Source: Chrysemys picta bellii
Lineage: Eukaryota > Chordata > Testudines > Emydidae
Assembly: GCF_011386835.1 (NCBI RefSeq)
Contig: NC_088800.1
Span: 80,478,981 to 80,542,980 of the forward strand
Length of the DNA: 64,000 nucleotides
Direction of reading: 5' to 3'
Of this stretch, positions 9,453 to 23,084 are shown piece after piece (the stretch's first letter is position 1; the number at the start of each line of letters is the position of its first letter). The notes beneath the pieces are model-generated. The model saw nothing but the letters and a program-made list of their open reading frames with translations, was not told the origin of the DNA and made no database searches. Position numbers and translations under genes: made by a program.

Positions 9453-11554
9453 GTAAGAGGCGTGGGCTGGCGACGCACTTCACTAACAAGCGTCCCTTTG
9501 CTGATTATCCTGCCATGTTAGACATGAATCATGGTTAAGAATGCCAGTTTCATAATGCAGATTGTTTTCCTCTTCTTTTGGTTATGTTCCAGGGATCCAG
9601 TAGTAATAATGTATTTAATTTCCCATATCCTTCCCTTGATTGAGCTACTCCAAAGCAAATATTTTCCTTTTTTTGGGGGGGAGAGGATGTAAAGATTCTC
9701 TTAACCAATCTGAGTAGTGTTTAAAGGATCTCTTGTGGAAGCTTAACATCTTCCATTTTCAATGGTTCCTAGAAATGTTTTTTCTTAAAGTGGGGAAGTC
9801 TGTTTTTGAAGGCAGACTGTTTATACCCAATTATACACTGCTCTTAATGAATCTATGGCATCCCTTTCGTGTGATAGACCTAGCCAGGGGCTGAAATGCA
9901 AATAAACTATTCCCACCCTCACTTCAAGACATCTTTTAAGAGTAGCAGCTGTAGGTATATTAAGCAGACCTTAACTGGAACATTCTTGGAGTATCATGAA
10001 ACAACAGCTGCATATTGATTTATCCAAAAAAACCCACCAAATTCTCCTTTTTGCCCCTTACTAGAGTATTTTGAAGCAGTTCAGTCAGGAAGGGAAGGTA
10101 GTAGAGGATCTTAGAACAAGAAAATCATGGCATGAAATGCTTTCCTGCAGAGTATTTTGTTGCAATTATCTGGGAAAGTATTTTTAAACCTTGCATTTGG
10201 TCTGTGCTCCTCTATCTTTAATAACTCCTCAAATCTGTTTAAAATTTGCTATCTTGAGCCCAAGAGTTAATCAACTACAAGAGCAAAACAGTTGCTCAGG
10301 ACATAATAGGAATTTTATGGACTTTTCCTCTCCTTCATTTTAATGAGTAAATTCAAAGAGCATTTTCTTAATTTTGCTGTCCCCAGGAACAGTATCTCTG
10401 TACTTTCTGAACCAAGACACACCAGTCTGCCTTCCAGCAGATGTTAGCGTTTTTAGAACAGTCCAGAAAGAGTTATGTACCACGTTTTCAGACGCAGGAG
10501 TCCAAAACAGGAATAAACTGTTAAGATATAAAATGTAGCTACTTCTGTTCCTGAATTTAAATTACAGGAATATGCAGTATAGATATTTTCTTTAAAGCTG
10601 TGGCATAGGATTCTCCATTTAAAATGTTTCATTTTGTAACTTTCCTTTGTGATGCAATTCACTTATCAGACATTTGTTGAGGAATGTTGAAAACACATGC
10701 ATACTGGAGGGACAGAAGAGAATTGTCTTCTCCTCATCCACAAGAACCTGCACTGTACAGTGGTTCATGTCATTTAAAAGACAGCAGAGTTCTAAATAAT
10801 CTCCAAATAGAATACTAGAGTTAACAATACTGCTCAGAAACTGTTTGAATGTCTCCATCCTCCACTGCACACATCAAATTATGAGATGGGCTTAAAATTG
10901 TAGAAGTTTAAGAATAGTAAATTCAGGTTTGCCTTCTGGTTTTTGAGTCTTTAGAGTTCACATTTTCAATCTTTCTCCACAATCATGAGAGCTAGAAACT
11001 TTTCAAAAGGAGGCTGAGATTCTAATGTAATAACATGACTCCAGGAAAAGAGACTTTAAGAAAAACCCCAAATATCACAAGACTTGTGATTAAAATTTTT
11101 AGAGTTGGAAACACTGGAATAATATCAGAACAAGTTCGAAGACAGGACCCACAAGTCCAGCCATAGTTCAAGATTAAATCCTCAATTCTTAGATGCAACT
11201 ATGTGCAACAAAACAGTGTTAATGCTGTAATTCTCCCATATTTCTCAAGTATTGAATGTTTGCATATTTAATGGTGAGGAGAAGAAAATGTATTTGGGTA
11301 TTCTATGGGTCTCACCTCCTAACTAATGTTCAGAATCTGGATTTACTTCAGAATACCAAAGTCATTAATCTGTATTAAAGAGTGCTTGCAAAATAGGTGG
11401 GTTTTTTTAATTTAAAAAACTAGAATCCAATAAAGCTTCTGAAAACTCTAAATACCTAGATATATGGCCATTCATTAAAATACCTAAATAAACTTTAAAA
11501 CGATTCCTGAATGGAAAGCTCAAGATCTCATATGCCAAGATGCAATTCTAAATA

Positions 11555-11650
11555 GCTGTTTTACCTGTGCCAGTGGGAGCCAATCAGACCGGCCCGCCAC
11601 GGGCTTTCCCTACGCAAGCGGCATCCCAAGTTTGGGAAACACTGCCCTTA
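11555..11650. mobile_element. hAT-type repeat tail
   Basis: GC-rich segment ending 'cccaagtttgggaaacactgccct', the inverted end of a common vertebrate hAT-type repeat. Only one end is visible, so it is a fragment. Confidence 0.5.
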
Positions 11651-12167
11651 ACCATAAGTGGTAATTTATACATGCCTTGAGATTTTCAGTCTATTTAAGA
11701 TTGTTCATGTTGCAGATGTTAGTGCACTCTTGTGTATTTTCATGCCCCTGCCCCGCCATTCCTGGAAAAAATGTGAACCACTGCCAAAGAGTGGGATCAA
11801 TCTTTCCACATGTTTTGGGGGCACACCTCAATTTTCTCCTTACATTTTATAAAAAGAAATAAATGTAAAGGGAACAGGAAATCTTTGAATCTGCTTCCTT
11901 CAGCTCTCTATCTCTGCTTTAAACTCTAATGCGGAACAAAACTTGTGACCTTTCTAATGAGAGGTTTCCTGTAAGAGAGATGTCACACCTGTTTTGCTCT
12001 TGATGTTTGTCCTGGCATTTAACTTTGTGTGTGTGTGGTTTTTTTTTTTTTTATAATTACTATTTAAACAAGACTTGATTGCTTCACCCAGAATCCTGCA
12101 AAGCTGTCAGATCTCTTTTATTTACCTTGACTACTTTAAAATTACTTGAGGACTCAGATTCGCTATT

Positions 12168-12305
12168 AAGCACTTGGATCCCAAACCTACAAACACTCAT
12201 GCAACATGCTTAACTTTATACATCTAAATAGTTCTATTGACTTGTGTGGGACTATTCACATGCATAAAGTTAAGCCACTTTTGTGTGCAGGATTGGGGCT
12301 TTAGT
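12168..12305. repeat. Palindromic old amniote repeat
   Basis: Two mirrored arms carrying gcttaactttata and cataaagttaagc, separated by a short centre with 'gactattcacatg'-type sequence. This hairpin arrangement is typical of an old dispersed amniote repeat. A related half-arm is at 25190-25295. Confidence 0.55.
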
Positions 12306-14345
12306 GTTAATATTTTCACTCTTACGCAATAAACCAATATTTTACATATTGGATGTGTTTATTTTTTGAACAGTCCCATTAAACAATTAACCAAAGTTAA
12401 TACAGTACCTATTGACAAACTATACTAAATTGGCTTGGTCATTTTTAAATTGTAGCATAACTGAATTTTAGAGTTACCAGGCTTGCAACTGGGCAGTCCA
12501 ATAGCTGGTAGTACTAAAACGTTGGAAATAATATAAAATTCTGACAGTTTGCTTGCAAAACCGTTTGTTATAAATTAATACAGAAATATTGTTAATCTGA
12601 AAAGATTTGCTGAAGCTGTCTATTGAAAAGCTTGTTGCAAGCCAATGTTCTGTCATATGTGGACTGTCCATATGTGTGTCTCTGTAATGCTGCTTCATTC
12701 AGCATTTGCCTGTGCATACTGTATAGTGTATTCAAAGCATTGCAGCTGTTTAATCTCCTCAATCTGTTACATGGTAATTAGTTTCCCTTTTTATTTTCCT
12801 TGTATTTTCCGTTAATGCTGAACCTTGGGGAAAGGGAAGGGGTGTTTGTTAGTTCTTGTGCTCTTTCATTAAAAATTGTTGAGTCAAATATAGTAAAGAG
12901 AGATATGAATCTATGTAGATTTGAAGTTTGTTGTCCTCATGAATCCAAGAATGAAACCTCAGTCATATGCAGGAACCTTGAGGGTCAAGAGTAACTATGA
13001 CTCAGACATTTTGGATGGGTAACTTCTGACAGGCAGAGCTATTTCTGAAAATGAAGATCAAAGAGCTATTAAAAATGAAACATGTACCATGCAGAATGTG
13101 TAAGCCTCCAGCTACATTTTCTACTCTCCTTCTTTTCATGTGTATGATTTATAATTTATTTTCTCTAGCACAGTACTGTTTCATCGATATGCATTCTGCA
13201 CAGAATAAGATGAACTCTAATTGACTTTAATCCTCAATTTTAGAATAGATTGCCTGTCCTTTTTTTTTAATGCCAAAATGCTTTTGTGACTTACTATAGC
13301 TGGCCTTGCATAGCAATTTCTCTTTGCTGCATAGAATGCTGCAGTAGCCTTTAGCTGGTCAGCTCTTGGGTCTTTTATTGTTGCTGTAGTTTTCATATTT
13401 CAGATGATACTGTAGACACCTCTGTGCCCACATCTAATCTGTTCTGCTGATTACTGGCTCTCCTGACTCCCCCCTACCCTCCAGTCCCCCAAACAAAATA
13501 AGCTTTTTTGAAACATAGCATTGGGGGCTTTTATTTTAAGAAAATAATTAACATGACAAATTTCAACTATGGCTCTAGAGAAAATAAGGTTTTTCTCTGG
13601 GTAGTGGGGAGTTAAATTAAAAAACCCCACTACATCTGACTGTATTTCTGGGGAACGTTAAAGTATTCGACCTTCATTCTACTAGAGTCTCTGTTTGCTT
13701 TTACCCAATACTATAAAGGCATAGTGAGTGTTATAGCAGCATACCCCCTAATATGTGATGAGGGAATACACTATTAAGTATCTTCCAAATCCTCTAAAAC
13801 CTGCTTTGCATCTATTAAGAGTAAGGCTGTAGCTGTCCGGTACGTTGGATCTATTTTGGCTTATTTACCATATTTGTCATTTCATTGAAGAGATGTGGGG
13901 ACAATTGTCTACATTGCCCTATATCTCAGCCAATCTGTGCTTAGCCCCAAGACATGCGGTTGTGCTGGCAATATGACCCCTTTGAGCCCAAAGAAAATCA
14001 TGGACACTTGAAACAATAAATAACACTGGATTGGCCTTCATGCTGGGGTTCTTTTTAATTGGAGGTTTTTTTCAACCATTGGTGGAAAGACTGTTACTTG
14101 GAAACAGATAGATAGGAATTCTATACAAGTAACTGCTTTTGTGTGCTTTTAGCCCATGTTTATGGGAACATATTGTCAAGGTCAATTGCTGCCTTTCTGA
14201 ACAGTAATAAAAAGCAAGCTGGCTATTGTAGTTTTTTGTATACTGTATCCAACTTAATGGACAGTGCATCACAACCTTTTCTTGAAAGTATCCTTTCAGC
14301 TGTTCTAGCTAACAGCACCCTGAAACTTTCTTTTCATCTGCTCAG

Positions 14346-14447
14346 GCATTGGAGAGAAGTATTCAACATGGGAGCCAACCAAACGAGAGTTAGAATTGCT
14401 ACGACACAACCCCAAGCGGAGAAAAATAACCACAAATTGCACCATAG
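14346..14447 (+). CDS. USP22: USP22-family exon: basic linker before catalytic domain
   Basis: 102-bp exon between TGCTCAG and GTAAGT, phase 1 at both ends. It encodes [16 protein letters not shown], then [18 protein letters not shown], with the first and last Gly codons split across introns; this equals about residues 140-174 of human USP22. The PKRRK cluster is a basic, nuclear-localisation-like stretch that links the ZnF-UBP domain to the ubiquitin protease domain. The exon follows directly from either the exon ending at 8871 or the 45-nt exon, without change of frame. Substitutions from human USP22 are conservative (IGEKY for VGEKF, R for K, T for S). Confidence 0.95.
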
Positions 14448-14717
14448 GTAAGTCAAGGAAACAGTTTCTCAGATGATTTCTCCGCCAACTGCTCTTTCAA
14501 AGCCCCGTGATGTTTTCTTGCCTTTCAAGGTTTAAATGCATGTTCTCAGGTTGTGTCTTACAATTGATTTTCTTTTTAAATGTGTCATGTCATCTTAATG
14601 AACGTTGTTTACTGACTTCCATCCTCTCTCCTCTATAGAAGGATGTGTGCTGTGTCATTTCAGATACTGAAGATAGTAACTTCCATAGGAGACCTTCAAA
14701 GTTAGGAGACTCTTAAA

Positions 14718-14890
14718 CCCTGTGTATACTAGGAAATTCTATGGGGAAAAAATCACCACTGACGGTACCACCAGTTCAGTTGAAGTTTTAATTGACGTGG
14801 GAGCTGCGAGAACTAATCTACACAAGAGCTCCCATTAGTGCTACCACCAAGGCAGTTGCACCAATGGAAATTCTCTTGTTCAGACATACC
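14718..14890. mobile_element. Probable MITE
   Basis: Left end CCCTGTGTATACTAGGAAATTC mirrors, imperfectly, the right end (ggaaattctcttgttcagaca). The interior has gtaccaccagt and gtgctaccacc motifs. A possibly related unit is at 24905-25115. No target duplication was resolved. Confidence 0.35.
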
Positions 14891-14992
14891 CCAAATTACG
14901 TCTTCCTTTCACTTGAGAGCTTTGGTCTTTTACCAAATGGGAGCGTCAGTCTTTTTACCAGTTGGGAGCTTTGACTTCTTTCCTTCTACTTT

Positions 14993-15437
14993 AGAGGATC
15001 CAGAGGAGAGGAACAAAAATGATAAAAAGTTTAGAAAATCTGACTATGAAGGAAGGTTAAAAAAAATGGATATGTTTAGTCTTGAGAAAAGAAGATTGAA
15101 GGCAGACCTAATAGATCTTTAATATAATCGTCTATAGTGTTATAAAAAGGACCGTAAACAATTTTTCTCCATGTCCACTGAAGGTAAGACAAGAAGTCAT
15201 TGTCTTAGTCTGCAGCAGGAGAGGTTTATGTTAATATTATAAAGTTTTTCCTAACTTTAAGGAACAGGTTACCAAGGGAGGTTGTGGAATCCCCGTCATT
15301 GGAGGTTTTTAAGAACTGGCTAGACAAACACCTGTCAGGAATGGTCTAGGTATACTTGGTCCTACTTCAGCACAAGGGGATGGCCTAGATGATCTCTCGA
15401 GGTCCCTTCTGGCATTACATTTCTATGATTCTATGTT
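14993..15437 (+). mobile_element. CR1 LINE 3' end
   Basis: Carries degraded CR1 ORF2 C-terminal coding, such as YEGRLKKMDMFSLEKRRL, followed by the typical 'aggttgtggaatccccgtcattggaggttttta' region. It ends in the CR1-style octamer tail 'attctatgatt'. Plus orientation, 5'-truncated, with stops. Confidence 0.85.
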
Positions 15438-15844
15438 GAAAACTCTAGAAATGAGTCTGAAGGACCCCATTTTGAACCCAAATCACATAGTCTGTTCTCC
15501 AACTTATTTTTTAGATTTCAGTTCCTAGTTTCACAGATTCCAAGGCGAGAACGGACCATTGAGTACAAATCAAATATTGTAGCACACAAAGTTAGTTGGC
15601 TCACTTTGGAGCCAAGAGCTATCTGATATGCAGGCATAATGAGAGATGATTGGGAAACAGCTGGGGAAGAGAGGAGAAAATATGCAGAAGTTCTCACAAA
15701 ATGTAGATTCTGTTTTTCATCAAAACTGCCTGACCAGCTCTAATGATGACTAATCTGGTCAGTAATAATCCTGTGGCTGTGTTTTCTTTATAGTTTAATG
15801 CATGCTAACATTCAGTTATGAAGCTTTCTGAGATTAGGATGATA

Positions 15845-16365
15845 ATCATAGGCCCAGATTTTTACAGGTATTTAGGCATTGCTCTGTTCAGCATTGCAAC
15901 GCCTAAGTCTCATTTTCAAAAGTGATTTAGGAGCTTAAGTTCCATTGCCTTTCAATATAACTTAGGCTAGGTCTACACTACCCGCCTGAATCGGTGGGTA
16001 GAAATCGACCTCTCGGGGATCGATTTATCGCGTCCCGTCGGGATGCGACAATCGATCCCCGAATCGACGCTCTTACTCCACCAGCGGAGGTGGGAGTAAG
16101 CGCTGTCGACAGGAAGCCGCAGAGGTCGATTTTGCCGCCGTCCTCACAGCGGGGTAAGTCGGCTGCGATACGTCGAATTCAGCTACGCTATTCACGTAGC
16201 TGAATTTGCGTATCTTAAATCGACTCCCCCCTGTAGTGTAGATGTAGCCTCAGACTCTTAAGTGCCTAAGTCACTTTTGGAAACGAGTCTGAGTCAATTA
16301 GGTGTTGTAGCGCTCAAGGGCGCAATGACTAAGATTCCTTTAAAAATCTGTGCTATAGTCACTAG
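15845..16365. repeat. Old palindromic repeat interrupted by a MITE
   Basis: Sequence on both sides of the 15965-16249 MITE belongs to one repeat. 'tttaggcattg...cgcctaagtctcattttcaaaagtgatttaggagctt' on the left and 'cttaagtgcctaagtcacttttggaaac' on the right are mirrored arms. Removing the MITE restores a continuous repeat, which gives the insertion site directly. Confidence 0.6.
15965..16249. mobile_element. Harbinger-type MITE, copy 1
   Basis: 285 bp, CpG-rich. It starts GGCTAGGTCTACACTAC and ends GTAGTGTAGATGTAGCC, which are imperfect inverted repeats. It is flanked by TTA (15962-15964) and TCA (16250-16252), consistent with a mutated 3-bp TTA duplication of the PIF/Harbinger type. An internal palindrome runs 16167-16214. 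The same family and orientation recurs at 53478-53769. The 69-aa open frame inside is not a gene. Confidence 0.7.
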
Positions 16366-17785
16366 AAGCAGGAAGCAGTTTGTGAAGTCCTTAAATTTTG
16401 CCTCATTTTTCAAAACTACTGTAAGCATTATGTTGTAATAAAGTGCATCATCTAATGTTCACACCTTTTCACCCTCCAAAATTCTTTGGGAGTAATGATG
16501 AATAAAATAGTTTTATATACATGTTTCTAGTACAGTAGTGCATAAATAATGCAATACATGTATATAGTACCTGAAATTCTGGATTGAGAAGCAATAATGT
16601 GACTTCAAGAAAGGAAGTCAAGATCTGGAGATAGAAGAGTAATGTCAAAGAAAGGACATCTATTTTTGCAACAGCAGAGCAGAAAAAAGGGTTGAAACAC
16701 ACCTGGACCTTGGACACTGAGCTGGTTTGTTCTCTCTATTGCTTGTTCATTTTGGGACGTGATTTTTTTATGAAACTGTAATACATTGTATAAGAACTAT
16801 ATTACCAGTTACTTGGCTAAATGAATTCTACAGGACAAATGAAAGTGGATTTGATAAAATGTTAAGGTGCATCTGACCTTTCTGAACAATGAAACGTTTT
16901 TGGATGTTGTTGTTTCTCTTTCCATTTTGATGGAATGAGATGCTGATTCTTAAAAGACTTTTAATTTTTCAGTCTGTTAAAAGGGGTGGTTCTGACTGCA
17001 TGAAATCTTATACACACAGCATGGGGGGGAAGTACTCATGAAACACAGGGGATAAGGGCAATGACTGATGTCTTTACTTCTGCAGGCATGCTTTTAATAA
17101 TTTCTCCTACTGAGCCCTGGAGCTGTCTGTATGCCAAGATTTAAAAAGAGAAAAAAATCAAAGCACCCAAGAGACTTAATGCAGTTTTGGGTTACAGTTA
17201 AAAGCAAAAGACTTGCTTTCTTTCACAAAAATACATTGGGGGTTTAACTGAAAAAAAATTGTCATTGTCCTTAAGCTATTTCTCTCTATCCCCAGCCTAT
17301 TGCTAAATATATACCTGTGTGCAGACTGAAATGCTGCAGTTACCTGGACATTCCCATTTCTCTTTTCTGATGCTCATTTCTTCAGACATCAGGTCTTTAT
17401 TGATCTATAATAGATATCTGTTTCATCTTCTGAGGTAGATAAATGAGTCAGAGAACATGCATAGATGTCTGATTGTATTGGCTCTGATAATGAAACTTAC
17501 GCTGATAATCAGCTGTAAACGTCGCAAGCCTATTGATTGATTCTGTTTACATGGAGAATCCAGTTTAGACTAACCAAATGTCTTTTACCTTTTTGTAAAG
17601 CTGATTTTAAAAGAAAAAAGTCAGTTACTTACTTTCTCCCCCTCTCCCTTCCTCCTGGTGTATGCCCAGCTGGATTATGGGAATTGCATTTTGGATTTTT
17701 TTAAATTCTCAGGTATGACATGTTGAAATGGTTATTGAGCCTCTTGTTGTCAGATGCCACTGGTGTGGTGCTCTGCTTTGTTCAA

Positions 17786-18483
17786 TGTTGATAACAGTCC
17801 GCTGCGTGCACGTGTTCCCTCTGTGTGCTGCCCGGGCTCTGCAGATCACTGGCACAACAGACCCCGAGAAAAGCCCCAATGACCACAGACTCCGATACGG
17901 TATGAAGGCATCCGGCCAGCTTTATTGTCAAATGAAGCACAGTAATAGTTTCCAGCAGACTCTACAGGACGTACTACGAATATGTGCCCCCTGACAATGG
18001 ACACAGCTCAGTCAGTGGCGGGACACTCCACTGTCCCCTAGGCCAGACACAGACACTACCCCAGGGATGTATTCTTATACACAGGTACAAACAAGTTACA
18101 CATCAATCCTGACCTATTGAGGTGCAGCCCTTCTACGTAGCGAGGTGCCAACCCTTCTACGCAGTAAGGTGCCGCCTCTCACCTTGTACATGTTGGTTCG
18201 AACAAAACGACTCTCTCCATCATATTACCCTTTTGCCCATCTTTAGGATGGGTCAGCCTGTTCCTTGTTATCTCTGTGGATTGTACAAGAATCCAAGCAT
18301 TCTGGTACCTTTTAGGTATGTGTATTTTTGCAGCATCCCTCCCTTTCCTTGCCAGCTTCTGTGAGCAGGATCTGCCTCTGGCTCACAGTTTAACTTTGCT
18401 TTATGTTAGCAAAGTCTTGACCATTACTTTAGTTCAGGCCTTAGGCCTCATACCGGGCCTCTGATACAAGGGTTTATGTTTCA
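17786..18483 (-). mobile_element. Endogenous-retrovirus-type LTR
   Basis: Read on the minus strand, this has the layout of a long terminal repeat. A TG start at 18483 is followed by a U3 with two tandem ~23-bp units (18119-18165), a TATA-like TATAAG (complement at 18071-18083), and a polyadenylation signal AATAAA (complement TTTATT at 17921-17926) about 150 bp downstream. A U5-like tail ends in CA near 17786. No gag, pol or env was recognised next to it and no target duplication was found, so it may be a solo or truncated LTR. Boundaries are approximate. Confidence 0.55.
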
Positions 18484-21400
18484 GGGCCTCATCTTACTGC
18501 ACCTCTGATACTGGTTCTGTATAGCTTTAACTGAGGTATACTTGTACTGTAACTAATGAGGATGGCATGGTATTCCTGGAATCCAAGACAATACAGACTT
18601 GGAATAGCTTGGAAAAATATGTACATTTTGTGGGTTATCCATGGGAGAATTTTGAAAAGAGGGCTTGCCATAGGGTTTCCCCCATAGTGAGAACTCCACT
18701 AACATGGATTGTAATGTACTGGAGCTGGTTCAGAGGTCTAAAATAACCATATTTGTAGTTTCCCATTAGGTTTTACACCATTAGTCTTTAAAACAACATC
18801 ACTCCAGAGTCATGTGAATTTTTAACTCCCTGCAAAGTCTGCTTTGCACTGCAAGTTATTTTCCTATTCTTGTCTTGTATTGCTGAGAAATGACCTTTTG
18901 TGGCCTCTTTAGTAGCTAGCTGGCTCTGTGCACTAGTTTTTCTGAATTTCTGCACAACAGCAATATCCTTAGTCTTGCACTGGCACCATAAATTAACTAT
19001 GTAGAATGAACTGCCATAAAATGAGTTTTTTATTACGGAGAACTAATAATTCACCAGTGGAAATGCTCCTTTCTACCTTTTATTTCAGTCAAAATAAAAT
19101 TATATTTCCTTGTACATAGCAACTTGAAAATTTTGACAAATAGTGTGTAAAGAACCTCTTTTATACATCATGAAAAGACTGATCTCCGAGATTTGTTGGA
19201 TCTCACCGGCACTACAGTCTCTCTGATTTTTCTTCAAACTGGATAGCTGTATCTCTCTCTCACCAGAGAATGCTTCCTAACAATGAATATACACACGGTA
19301 AATATTTTGCTGAATCACTTTTGTGCCATTGTGCAGATTCCACTACCAATTAAAATAGTTCTAGTAGTGGTGCAGGCTAGAGAATCCCAAGCTTTTATTG
19401 GTTCTTGCTTTCTGGATGTTCACCAAAGAATCATCCTCACAGTTGCATTTGCCTGTCTGTGAAGTGACTTTGGGACAAATTGCTTAAGTGCCAACAGTGA
19501 ACTCAGGTGCTGATGCAAATAATGACACATGGTCCCCGCCCTAAGGATCTAATCTAGATTAGACAGGCAGTACAGTAGGCCTAGAATACATAGGGTGAGT
19601 CTGCAAACTTGAAATGCTGATAGTCATTATTTAGTCTTTGCAGAATTAAATAACATCTTGGTTTTAGATTCAAGATTTACTGGTTTGGTCTGATAAATTT
19701 CTGACATGCTAATTACACTAGAAAATCCTTAAGGACAATTTGTGTATGATAAAATTTCGATAATGCCACTATTGGAATTTTTTTTCCAGACATACAAGGG
19801 AAAACTCAATTTTTAAGTCTGTCTCCTGTTGCTCTATGAAGACACTGCACTCAGCTAGCCCATCCTACTATTACAATCAGATATACAAGAGAGGTTTTTA
19901 TTATGGGGGTGGGCTGGGTGGGAGGGAGATGTAGCATCTTTTGGGGGCCATTTTCATAGCTCATTTTGTTCTCATATCATTAGTACCCACAAAAGATTAG
20001 TACTCCTACTGAGGTATTAGCTAGCCTGTCTCTAATTAGCATATGAAATGACTTTGTGGCTGAAGACTCTGCTACATTACCAGTAGAAAGAATTAGACTC
20101 TAAAAGCACATGGATAATTAGCTAGCTAGAGCCACCTGGGATTCCCATTTTCAGTGTTGCAAAAAGGCAGAGGGGGGAGCCTTTAGAGCAGAATGAGCAA
20201 ATCCTTTTCAGAAAGAATGATGGGGAGTGGGGGAGGTGACACAAACAATAGCCACATCGCAGTGGCAGGTGGTTTTTGCAGCTGTGTGACACCCAGCAGT
20301 ATGACGTGAGAAAGAGAGGCATGAGTGGAATAAATATTGCAGTAGTGCTTCAGTGTAAAGATGGCAAAGGGAGATGAACAGTGGCCTGGAAATTATTTCT
20401 GGTTCTCTAGACAAGCTACCAGAAACATTGCTTTATCTTTCAGTGTTACATAAACTATGCATGAGCAACCGTGCACAAGGGCCTAACTAGAGAAGACTTG
20501 AAGCTGTTGTGGACTACATTAATACTTTAAAGTATTTTGTGAATGTGCTTTTTTTTGGGTGTACTTGCTTTTGGGTCTAAGACTTCTTAAACTAGCGCAG
20601 ATGGAAAAGGGGAGTGAAAACACTCTGACACAGCACAGAACTTTTAACTCTGGTTTAAATTTTAATTGTGAGTTGGACACATTCGTGAGTACATATTTGA
20701 AATGTGACCGCCCATGAAATGCATTTAAAATGGATTTCAGTTCTCTGCTTTGTCAGATTAAATAACATTTTGAATCAGTCAAAATGGGGTGCATAATATC
20801 CTCTTAAGTGCTACCCAAATAAATGCCTCTTGCATAAATACTATCAAGGCATCTTATCGTGTAACTACACCCACCATCTATCTGGAAAACTGATAATTAT
20901 TCCCTATGTTAATTAGCCAATCCTAAAATATCCTGTGATACAGCATCAAATACACCGATAAATGTTTTATAAAATAAACATTCCTTTGCCCTCAGGGAAA
21001 GGTCTAAAGGCAGAAAATGAATTTTTATTTTGTTGGGGGGGCCCTGTTCACTGTCTGCAATGTTCTCTTTCCACGAATATTTACGTCCTCCCACCAACTT
21101 TGAGTATTGCAGTCTGAAGTAAAAAAGCCTGTTTAAAATAAACAAAAAAAATTAAAGTTTTTTTTTATTTACTCAAAAAGGCACATGTACAATGTGTAGA
21201 AAGGCTTTCTGAAAGTAAACTACAGCAGTAAACCCAGTTGAGCAGCCGTTGGTGAAGGAAAAACCCAAGTAGCTGCTTTTAGACGTTCAAAAAGATTTTG
21301 TTTCTTCTAGAAACATTTTTCTTAACATTTTGTAAATGGAGAACTCCGAGATATGCTGTTAAACAGAATCCCTGTATTTCTTTGGTCATTTGAATGCACT

Positions 21401-23084
21401 TCAGCTTGGTTGCCAAATCTGATGACCCTCTGGAAACTATTCAGGTATCTTGTGTAATCTCACATGTTAATGGTGCGGTTTATAGATTTCTAGTTACAGG
21501 TTACAGATAAATCAAAGTTATGGGAGAACTTTTCCTTCAGGATCATTATATTCATGTGGGTGAATCTGACAGTTAATTGACATTATTGTTACAGAAAAAC
21601 ACATATTTTCATGTGCATTTATGTTAATCTCTGATAGATGTTAGCCCTGTTCACCTCAGAGTTCACCTTATTTTGCAGTATGCAAAGTGGGCACAGAGCA
21701 AACAAAATACCACCTAGCTCTGATGTAAATATGCACCTTGTTCAGTTTAGAATGAAAAAAAGATATGAGAAGAAATTTAATTCAGAGGTATCACCAAGAT
21801 TATTTTTAGTTTCTATTTGTTGTATATAGAATGTGGGCACAAAAGTGATGTGAAAGTGCCAAAAAACAAAAACTAGGGAATCCTAATGTCTCAAAACTTG
21901 TGCATAGTATTTTTGTGCACTTACATAAACTCAACTCTACAGGATAGCATTCTTTTCACCATGTGATTGTGATTTTTGTTGGAAAAGATTTCCAACAACC
22001 AGATAAAAGTAAAGATATGGTTTCACTGCTAAAATGAGAAATGTTTATATTCAGTGAAGAGGATTGCCGTGTCTGGTAAATGTTGAATGCTGTCTCTTCA
22101 TTTGATTTATATCATGAGAAACGACAGTAGTCCAACTTTATCCCCAAGGGGTGAAGGAGGAGACTTTTATAGAATTCAGGCTTTTATTTGAACTTTGGAA
22201 ACATATTAATTCATCAGGACATCCATCATGGTAGTTTACGAGCAAATTAAACTTCAAAAGTTAGAGACGGGTATCTTACTGCAAACTCTGTTCTCACATC
22301 TGTACCTAGTTTGTGGTGGGGCCTTTTTAATCATTCAAATAAAATATTAAGTAGGCTACTAATCTCCAGTAGGAGATCCATCTAAGCAAACAGTTTTTAA
22401 GCAAATAGAATTGTGAGCCATTTCTTCAGCTGTAGGCATACCAAGCATAGTGGGGGCGGAGATAGAGAGAGAGACACGCACCCATCTTAAACTAATAGTA
22501 ATGGTAGAAAAGCATGATGTACTGTCTGGGGGAAAGGGAAACAGCCAGCCCCCGTACTATGATGAGTCCTTTACGGACTATCAGAAATATTGCATTGAAT
22601 TTTCATAAAGAATGTTTGTAAATCACTGCATTACCATCTACTGTTATAAATTGAGCTGAAGAAAAAAATAATTTTAGCCTTTTTAAATTAGATGTTAATC
22701 TTTTGAGATGAACAAGCATTTTTCCCAAATGAAACGCTTGATATTTAGTTCGTTTAACTTGGTTATCTTTTCTTGACATAGCTTATTAATGCTACTGTGT
22801 TACAGGGAAATTACATCTAGCAGTTGATGACACCTTTGCGTCATCACTTTTTAAGGCAAATGAGCATTTATTTGTTCCTGCATTTTAAAGTAATCCAGAA
22901 TTTTGTAGCAGAAACTAGGACATGCACGTCTCTTCATATTTGATCTCACCGCTTATTAAAATGGAGAGTTTAGTACCTCATGAGCTTTTTTTGGACACAC
23001 TAATATGAGCACAGTGCCTTGACTTCTGAGGCACCAGTGTTTATGCTTTCCTCTTCTGATTACAGTAACCTTTGCCAGGCTTAT

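Larger units (their letters stand above)
8872..14345 (+). other. USP22: USP22-family intron with a 45-nt internal exon
   Basis: 5,474-bp interval from donor GTTTGG to acceptor TGCTCAG. It contains the 45-nt exon candidate at 9408-9452, a CA-rich stretch before it, a hAT tail at 11555-11650 and a palindromic repeat at 12168-12305. I see nothing recognisable in 9453-11554, 11651-12167 or 12306-14345. Confidence 0.9.
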
